Assembly (NCBI GenBank): GCA_018398765.1
Contig: JAHBMJ010000126.1
Span: 12,689-35,188, forward strand
Source: Chromera velia
Taxonomy: Eukaryota > Sar > Chromeraceae
Length of the DNA stretch: 22,500 bases
Direction of reading: 5' to 3'
Shown here: in pieces, positions 8,344-17,100 of the stretch
How the letters are laid out: every line of letters begins with the position of its first letter
Numbering within the stretch: the first letter of the stretch is position 1
The notes under the pieces: generated by a model
The model's database searches: none
Told to the model about the DNA's origin: nothing
The model's input: only the letters and a program-made list of their open reading frames with translations
Translations under genes and position numbers: made by a program

Positions 8344-10130
8344 TTCAAAATGTGAAGCAACTGTGGCCGAGGTCACACCGATTTCACGATGACTTCACGC
8401 AAATTCGTATTGTGATTTTAACACTGATTTATAAGATGTATAAGCATAGCTAACTTGAGTTCCTAACTCTTTATATATCGCAAGAATTTCACCGAGAAAT
8501 GCGCGTCTCAAAGTTATAAAATTTAGTGAAATCTAAACAAGTAGATTCTGCGGTAAATTCCACTAAATATGTGACTAAAACTAGGACTAAAATCCTTAAT
8601 TAAAACTCCACGGGCAACTAGACGGGCAAATTCTTATATATCATGCCCACTAGTATGCCTCATGGTTGGCCAGAGCCTACTAGTATAAGTGGTGGCTCAC
8701 CGGCCTTAACCGCCTCAATTCAATTCAATTCAATATTTCATTGTACAATATTCTGTAGACCATTGTACAATACGTGAGTCTGAGGTAATAAGTCTAGCCT
8801 GCTCTTGTGAGAGATTGGAGAGATAGGATAGGATAGGATAGGATAGGATTAATGTCTGGAGGATTAGCCTCCTCATCACTGAGATAACTCAATAATAATT
8901 ATTGAAATAAGGCCATTATTTAAATAATAGCAATAATAATTATCCTAAACCGATAATGAGCCATAATAATTATGCAAAACCCTCAACTTTACCATAAAAT
9001 TTTATTAGATTTATCGCGTGTTTTTAGGTAAAAAACGAATTAAAATTCTTAAAATAATGTGCTTTAAAACTTTGATTAAGCCCACTAAGGCTTGTGAAAC
9101 GTATTTTTGTTCATGATCAAAATAATTATTATTTTTTAAATAGTGGTTATAAAAAAATAATTATTAGGAAAATTTGGTTTGAGTTATCCTACTGATGCTG
9201 CCCCAATGCCGAGCGCTCGACGTGCGGCGTCCAAGAAAAGCGCATACACGCGTCGGACCTTCCTGGCCGGATCAGGAACAACGAATGGATACACAACCAT
9301 TCAGATAGAAAAATCAAAATTCAAAAAGATGAGACCACCTCAGGGGTTAAATTTTGGAGCAGATCTCCCTTTTTATATGGGTCTTAGGGAAGGCGTCCAA
9401 ATTGCACTTCAAAAGCTTCCAAAATTTCGTTTTTCAAGATATATGTACGTTTTTTAGTCTGGTATATATAAACAATGTCATGTATATTAAATTTTATTAC
9501 CTTAAGGTAGACGGCACTGGCGGCACACAGCTAGAGGGCCTTTATCATTGTGGCAACGCCATAGAGGGCGCTAGCCGAATATGTACACCCCAGAGTGGAG
9601 ACCAGTACCCTGGCTAGCATTAAAGTTTTAGTTTGGCAGTTATGTCTAAAATCTCATCTCAGGTCTTCTATCCCTATGGATGGCTATATCTCATGTGAAT
9701 GTAGTCACTGACAGCTTCATCCTTGCCTGATGAGAGGATTGAAGGAGAATAGCTAGATTGACAGACTCATATGACCGAGATCTATAGACCTTCTGTATAA
9801 GACTAGACGGCCTCCTCCTAGGCAGTAGTCTTTACAGATCATGGAAACAGAGCTGGTTCAATAGATCCAGGAAATAGCAGTCGTCCCTTCAAAGTTGCTC
9901 GCCGTCTCTTCTCTAAGAACTGTTACACACGTAGGGTCTTTACACGCATTTGCTATGCAGCAGGTCCCCTCATTCTCTTAGGGTTTGAGTTGATACACTG
10001 ACGCGCTTTTCTTGCAGAACTCCGAAAATTTTCTTTTTTGTCCAAACATCTCTTTTGGAGTTCATAAGTACGGTCACAGTGAGATTTTCCTTCGTTTGTT
10101 TGCCCGTTTTTTTTCTTAGACTGCTTTGGG
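8344..10130. other. AT-rich gene-poor region
   Basis: No gene can be supported. The stretch is visibly lower in GC than the flanking genes. It contains (CAATT)n at 8716-8735, two copies of ATTGTACAATA (8740 and 8762), (GGATA)n at 8820-8850, a small GGAGG/CCTCC hairpin at 8858-8872, and several AATAATAATTAT-like palindromic words between 8890 and 9170. One open frame of 92 codons (9179-9457, no ATG at its start) begins in a short GC-rich patch (9190-9300). I do not recognise its product and do not call it a gene. Confidence 0.6.
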
Positions 10131-11511
10131 ATGGCCGCCTTGTCCGGTGACGTCACCGCCGAGGTGATCAAACTTCGAGACGTTTGTTCTACTGCCCTTT
10201 TGACGACACGGGCTGTGCAGATGCACGAAGATCAATTTGTAGATATGGTGACCACTGCGCTGTTGTTTCTTTCTTCTCTTTTGGGGACCCGCCTTATCTC
10301 CCCAAGTATACCTCCATCGAGTGCCCTAGGTCGACGCAGAACCCCGCGTGGGACTTAAGGTTTACAAGGGCGTAAATCAAAGAAAGCGCAGAAATTCTGA
10401 AGCAGCCACCAACATACAGAGGCTTCGGAACCAACCGCACCATAAAGAGTGGAGCAGCAGATCCCCTTCTAAAGAAGAAATCCGTCTCTTGGCCTCCCGA
10501 AGAGAAATTGCAAACCGTTTTTTCTTTTGAAGTCGCAGAACACCTGATGACTTCGTCTTCATATTTTTATCCATTTCTACACCGACGAAGAAAGCATGAC
10601 CAAGGAAGCTTTACCTCAGTTTTTTCCCTCTCATCTCTCGATGAGCAGCCTCCCGAGCCATACATTTCTAATTCCATTGACGAGGTCTGTCCTTAAGCGA
10701 TAGGGCGTACTACCAGTATAAGCGCTGAGGATCGGTCCTCTTATTTTCTTGCCCATCCTTGCCCTTCTGTTTCCCCCACTCAGTCTGCATAGTTATCCAC
10801 ACTCATGCCAGCGCCCCACAGCTGTCTCTAACACAGTGTAAATCTTCCAACCTTTCTTTCGAATGAGAAAGTTCTTTCAATGACAGAGCACACCGACTGT
10901 GCGAGCGCTAAGGAGACCGTCTCTGAGTATTTTGATGCAGGTGCTAGCGCGAGTTGTTCTCGTCATACCTGCATAGAACCTCTTCGTTCGGATCCCGTCT
11001 CCAATCATTATGCTGCTATGGAAGACCGGCCTTAAAGTTTCAGTCATGAGGGTGTCGCTCCCTCTTTTGACGAATGTGTTCCCTGCGCTAGCCCTGAAGA
11101 GGGGGACGCCCCCTTCAAGGCAACAAACTTAAACAAGTCATCTTTTTACGTCTCTTTGTCAAAGAAGAATCACATTAAAGCACAGAAAAAGGTAGCTCGC
11201 AAGGCAGTACGCAAAACGATGCAGGCCAAAACAGCCAGAGAAGCAGACTCTCTTCCTAAGCCTATGTTATTATCGTTTCTCCCTTCTCTCCGAGATGAAG
11301 AGCCTCCAGCTTAGTGTCACCTGTGTTGCCGCTACGACGGCAGACGAGTCCATCTAGAAAAGTGGTCGCAAAAAGATTTGTTGGGCGCCATCACCGGGAC
11401 CGGTGGATTTGGCAGTGTTGCAGGGGGGGGTGTTCGGAGCCTGAGAAGGCAACTCTTTGCCCAGATTGCCGTCGTTTGGGCTGTCAGGGGGGGTGTTCAA
11501 GGTACTCCTAA
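10131..11511 (+). pseudogene. decayed coding remnant, family unrecognised
   Basis: Protein-like open segments follow one another in changing frames. One starts at ATG 10131 (MAALSGDVTAEVIKLRDV) just after a pyrimidine tract ending TTAG. Others are basic (KEWSSRSPSKEEIRLLAS at 10348-10530) and Ser/Pro/acidic (10508-10696). A long frame at 10832-11314 is interrupted by a single TAA at 11033-11035, and its second half is Lys-rich (HIKAQKKVARKAVRKTMQAK). A Cys-rich segment follows at about 11400-11511. The pattern suggests a degenerate gene, perhaps a retroelement gag-like ORF, but no family motif is clear and no LTR pair was found. It could also be several exons of an unknown gene. Confidence 0.35.
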
Positions 11512-12479
11512 ATTTTGATGATGTAGAGACGTATGCATCAATCCACCGCATACAATAGTCGGCTCGTATTCAACCAATACAAAGGATCCGGCTAGGACAA
11601 ACATTTACCATACATCATCATCCATGCATACACCAGATTTAGCTGGGGCATGAATCTAGTTTATGCATACGCCATGCGGAAGTGTTATATATGACTCATC
11701 ATATATCTAACTTGGTGTACTGTACGTAAAAAGATATACTCAAAAAAATTTTGGAAGTCAAATACTTTAATGCATCCCCCCTCAGACAGACGGTTAATTA
11801 TCAAAGTCGACGTTTTTTAAAACTTGGGTTAAGACTGCAGTCTGAACACGGAGCTTAGGCTGCAGACGGGACTCTGTGATATACTGAAAGATCCGCTCAA
11901 CCTGGAAGAGAAAGGGAAGGAAAAAGGCTAAAGTCAATAATAGTTGGAACTTGGCGAGCCCACAACCACCATTCAGTACGTAATGGCATTCACTGACGTA
12001 CGCTAGCTAGGGCTAACATTAGGGTCTACACGCAGTTTAAGATGCCTGCGGTGTGAGGACAACGTTCTAGCAGCGTACTAAGAAAAAGCTCTTCTAGGTC
12101 CACCGTGGCATCAACTACAAAGCCGCCGTCTAGTGCACCTAGCAGGCTTGATGAACTCTCAATATAATTCGGGTGCTAGTAGCTACAAATCGGATAAGGT
12201 AGAAAGGAACAACTAGCCTGCTGGTGGGGCTAGTGGTGGGGCAGTGTTGGCCTAAGAAGTCGGCAATAAGTACCCGGACTGGCGGGGAAAAGATTCGTCG
12301 ATTATTTAGTGAACTCATACCTTATTATTATACCTGTGAGGCTAGACTTCGCCCACAATAAATCAAAAGCCGAGACACAATTTGAATCATACGCAAAACT
12401 GATACCGCGGCTGCGCGGAACATTTCGACACATGACAGTCTCGTTCAACGTTCGTCATCCCCCAAGCTCGGTCAAACAG
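11512..12479. other. intergenic, no gene seen
   Basis: Nothing coding can be supported. The region is the downstream side of both convergent genes and contains frequent CTAG and CATCATCAT-like words but no clear repeat structure. Confidence 0.5.
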
Positions 12480-14188
12480 TCAACTAGACAGATGAAACCA
12501 GTTGAATGGGGCAGCTGATGCCAAACTGTGTCCGAGCAGGTCGGCAATTTGGTCTTCCGGTGGCACGATCCATGTGTCATGCTGCGTCTGGTTTTTCTGC
12601 TTTCCTCGAAGCCACACTCCATGGTGGACTTCCATGGGAAAGCTCTTAAGGGGAGGATTCTCGCCACCTTCCTTGCACTGGTAGCCCCAGGTCTCAATGT
12701 TCTTGAGACCGGGTGTGCAAGCGCAGACAAACAGGTCGTACTTCGCAAATCTGGCACTCACAGGGAGCACCAGAAATCCGATTCGCCCGTTTAATGTGCT
12801 CAAACCCTTCTCTAGCCGCCTCCTCATCGCCGCCTTCAGTTCCTCTGCACTGAACGCTTCACCATGCAGACGGATCACACCACCGAAGCTCTCCAGATCA
12901 CCAGGAGCCAGGCTCTTGATGTCAGGGCATGGCTGCAGGCGTTCCCATTCCACTCCGACGGAAAGGCCCAGGAGTCGGAGCCCCAGTGCCACAGCAACCA
13001 CAGCCTCCCAGGCCTTTCCATCGCCCTCGTCCACAGACCTCAAGCGGTCCAAGGTCAGTGCCAGGGCATGCACATCATCGCCATTCACCCTCGCCCCCTC
13101 GCACTGCTTGAGCATCTCTGAAAGGAATACCGGCGCAATGGAAAGCTTGTCGTTATGGTCGAGGTCAAAAAATTTCCACCAACCCATCAGCAAACCATCC
13201 GTGGGTCGGGTCCCCTCCAAGGTGACTTTGATGAGCTGCTCAAGCCAGGTTCTCCAGCCGGCAGGGTCCTTTGGTACCCCTTCTGCGTTTCTCACAAATC
13301 TTACAGGTTCCGTCTGCTCTCGAAGGCTGGAGACAAGGAGACCCGGTGAACGTCCGAAGTACGCTGCTTCCCCGCGCGCCGTCACCCCTAAGTGCTTTGC
13401 ATCTTCCCATTCAGTGACCTTCAGGAGCGGCAGTTGCTGAAGGCACACGAGACGTTCAGAATTTGAGAGGGGGAACTTTTGCTCGAGCTGGCTCAGGGCA
13501 GTGGGGGTTTCGAAGGTATGCGAGCTGAAGCCAAACAGCCGTCCTGCTGGTTTCATGAATTCGTCCTTCAGAAATCCGTATAGGTCACCCACCTGCGCGC
13601 GGTATTGGACTTCGGGCACCCTCTTCTCCAGCATGTTGGCGAGGCCTAAGAGGGCGTTCAGCTCATCAACAAGCAGGACGCAGTCCTTGCCCGATAGATG
13701 ATCTTGAATGAGCTTTCTCGAAACAGTGTGCTGCGAGCGCCAGGCGGCGAAGTTTTGGGCGACCTTTCTCTGTGCCGGAAGCAATGCCCACGCAACACGA
13801 ATCAACAGGCAGTCCAGGAGCGACACCTGACTGTGGAGGAGCACATCTTCCTCTTCAGCCATCGAAAGGTCGGTGTGATCCTTTCCGTTGAATGAGACAA
13901 ATATAGTGTTCCCCAACATGATGGCCAGCTCTTTCAGTGCCCGGGTCTTCCCACCTCGACTGAAACGCACAACTGCAAGAGGCTGCACCATTCCGTCCCT
14001 GTCATCGCACCTCTCTTTCTGCCTCCTGATCACCAAAGACGTCTGCTCTATCCAGTCTCTTGGAAGAAATTCGCATCTGTCAATATCGGCCAGAAGCGGC
14101 TTGATCTCCTTGTCATCGATGGGCAGTAATGCGTCACTGCTGAGAGCCGATAGCGCTGATCTTCGCCGTTTTCTGTCCTGTCCGTCGT
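12480..14188 (-). CDS. Crinkler/RHS-type P-loop NTPase + PD-(D/E)xK-like nuclease (terminal exon)
   Basis: A continuous frame of 569 codons plus stop (TGA 12480-12482). Numbering from the in-frame ATG at 14204, a Walker A-like loop SRGGKTRAL lies at residues 82-90 (about 13935-13967); the first glycine of the usual GxxxxGKT is Arg80. A Walker B strand ending in DE (CVLLVDELNAL) lies at 175-185. A C-terminal nuclease-like core follows: WE at 399-400, YD at 489-490 and QCK at 509-511. This NTPase + restriction-endonuclease-fold layout is that of CRN effectors and trypanosomatid RHS proteins, thought to derive from mobile-element proteins. The ATG at 14204 is probably not the start: TGCAG at 14193-14189 is an acceptor that joins exon 16 in phase 1. 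Role in this organism is unknown; a nuclear DNA-acting or element-derived protein is inference. No secretion signal is visible here. Confidence 0.75.
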
Positions 14189-17100
14189 CTGCACAACAAT
14201 ACATACAGAAGAATGAAATGGAACGTCACGTCCTGAGACAAAGTCATATGCAGCAATGCAGCAGCATCCAACACTCAAAAGCTCGAGACCCCTCCCGCCT
14301 GACTTCACGTGCCGGCAGCATGCACGGTGGTTCCGCGGCCATCCATAATGCAGCGACACGCACAGCATGTACGCACGCGCACTTCAATCTGGAGACATCG
14401 AATGCAGCCAGCCAGACCACATTCAATCTGGAGACACCAAACGTATGCTGGGGAAATTTTCGTTCCGGCAAAGAAGAAAAGGGGAAGGCCCGCAGACACC
14501 CTCACGGCACGTCAGTTTACAGCATGCTGGAGAAATTTTCGTTCGGCCCGCTCCCGTCTAGCTGACTTCCGCGACCATCCCTGATGCACCGGCCCCGGAC
14601 TCGCACGCGTACTTCAATCTAGCAGAGCTGGACACGTCGAATCGACCAGGCACACGCACGCACGCACGCACGCATACGGGAAGCGCAGCCACAGAGGTAG
14701 CTGACGGGCACGCACGCACGCGGGAAAAAGTCGATCTAAAGAGATTGCTGGAGAAAAATTCGGGGAGAAGGTGACGGCCGCCAAGCACAGCGCTCAATAG
14801 AAGGCAGATGGATCGTTGATCACTCACCAGCTTCTGAGTCATCAAACTGCTTCCTGAGATTCAGTCTCTTCTCAAGACTCAACTTGTTGAACTCCTCTTC
14901 TGAGCCGCCGCTTTCAATCAGCCATTGTCGGAAACCTTCATAGAGGTTCTTCCAAGGACTGGCAGAAGTGTTCCCGTGGTACGCATGAGCGAGCCGGTTC
15001 TTCGTCTTGTTCGACAGCGCCCACTCTGCACCACACAGACAGCCAGCATCTACAGAATTCATAGAGAGGATGGGCGACACAACTGGTGGGGAGAAGAACG
15101 AGCGGCAGAGAGCAGACACATAACCTCGACGGCATGAAAATTGCCTGGGAGAATGGCAAGCGAGGAATCGACGGGACCGCGGACTCAAATTGACTTGCAC
15201 CTGACGTCTCGAGGACTGCTGACTGCACCTCCCCAAAACCGACCTGCAGCAACGTCGGTGTCCGCTCCCCCGTGGCGCGGCTCCTCAAACGGCTCGCCTC
15301 CTCGCACAACGTCGCGGAACTGCTGCACAGAAGAGAAAGAAGCACAGTGTGCAACGCGACAGCGTACGACCTAGCGAACACAAGGGATAGAGGCAGCCGA
15401 CTCACCGTGTTCTGGAGCTTCGACGCCCGATTCGCGTCACAGCCATCACGCCCACCCCGAAGCTGCTCAAGACCTGCAAGCAGGAAAGGAAAGGAAAAAC
15501 GAGGGAGAAACGGAATGCAGTCAAACAGCAACAGAGAGTCCCGAGCCGGACGTAATGGGCGTGCGGACCGCGTACGCGGAAGATGCAAAAGACACCCGCT
15601 GACCAACGTACCCCGGGGAGGCCTTGCAGTCTCAACTCCTCTCCGCCCCCCACCCGCACCCCCGAACAGCCCTCGGCCGGGACCGCCACCTCCAGGACGG
15701 CCATGAGGCCCCGCTCCCCTGGGGTTCCTGACAACTGCAGGAAAAAAGGGCGGAATCGAACTCATGCATGAACACGGAGACAGCCAGAAAGAACGCAACC
15801 GGACCGAGAGGGGCGGGGCGAAAACGAGCAGACACCTGGAGAGGGGGAAAAGGGAAGAAGAGCAAGACCCAACTAGGGGTCCCAATACGAGAGACCTGTG
15901 CGATTGGAAGCCGAAGAACCCTGTTGTACTCTCTTTCGTTTTGCATCGCGGGTGTACTTTACGTCATTTCTCGCGCGTTTGTTCGGCCAGACTGAAGAAA
16001 GCAAACTGAAGGAGGGAAACAAATCTGCCGACGTACTGTCGTCGTGTTGGAGGGGAACCCACACCCTCACGCGCTCCTTGGACTCCGACTGTCCTCCCCG
16101 CAGGTGCACCAAGCCGCCTGAAAGACGCAGAAAACACAAGAATCCTTGCGAGCTTCGATTCCTCGTAGGAGAAAGACAAACCGAGAAAAGCGGAACGACA
16201 TTCCAGACAGACATTCCTGCATCGACTGCATGGCTGTAGCAAGAACAAGCGGTCATGCGGCAAAACGCGAAGACAGACCTCTCAAGTTCCCGTCGTCAGC
16301 TCCCGCTTTGCCCTGGATCTTCGAACCTGCAAAGAGAAGAGATAGAAGGAGACTTCGTGCACGGCTCGACGCTAGATGCGCCCGGATGTTGGAGACTGCC
16401 TCGAAGTCTCTCCCGTCTACACAAAGGCGTGTACAGCACCACAATTACTGTCCCTCGGTTCTGACTGCAGCCCACGCGACATTCCTAAGCCGGCAGTGCA
16501 CCGCAGAAGGACCGACCTACCTGTGCAAACACCGCCTCGCTGGGAGGCTGAGTCCTCCCCGTTCCCGTGGAGCGGTGTCGCCTCCCAAGTGCTCCGACGG
16601 CCCATTCTGGCCCCTGCAGAGACAGCGCTCTATCGAAAGACCGTGAGGGCGTTGCGGTACTCTACTGCTCTCGTGCAGCAGTGACGGGAAACGAATAAAA
16701 AGGAAAGGCAGACAAGAATGGGCGACAAGAAGCTGAAGAGCCTTGCCGTTCTCTACTGCTTCTGCACTTCTCGTGCCCACAAAACGAAGAAGGACCGCAG
16801 CGAAAAAAGGGAAAGACTCGCTGCTGACCTTCACATCCCGAATCCAGTCCCCGATCCCTCAGAGACCCCAGATCCCCGACCAAACCTGCAGTAAAGCCAG
16901 GCATATATGAAAAATTAGGGCCCCTTTCGTTTGTCCGGTCCAAAGCTAAAGAACCGTGCTGTACTCTGCAATTCTTTCGTTCGCGTGCCCGTGTACAGAA
17001 AGAATGCGAAGACGGACCTGCCAACGTGCCCTCCTTGCGTCGGAGAAAGACTGGGGAGCAACGGGCCTCCATGACGTCGCACTCCCGCCCCCCAGTGGCC

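Noticed and set aside
9179-9457. A 92-codon open frame in the AT-rich region
   Set aside because: No ATG at its start, no recognisable family and no splice context. Described only within the region entry.
11370-11440. A kinase-like glycine loop (GTGGFGSV) in one + frame
   Set aside because: There is no following Ala-x-Lys or catalytic loop, and the segment ends at a stop about 30 codons later. The match is probably chance in G-rich DNA.
8344-12479. An LTR retrotransposon
   Set aside because: I found no long terminal repeat pair, primer-binding site, reverse transcriptase or integrase motif.
16063-16117. A possible extra exon (GGLVHLRGGQSESKE) in the minus-strand gene
   Set aside because: Its donor choices leave phase 0 or 2, which does not fit the next exon, and the acceptor is TTTCAG. 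Left out, but it could belong to an alternative form.
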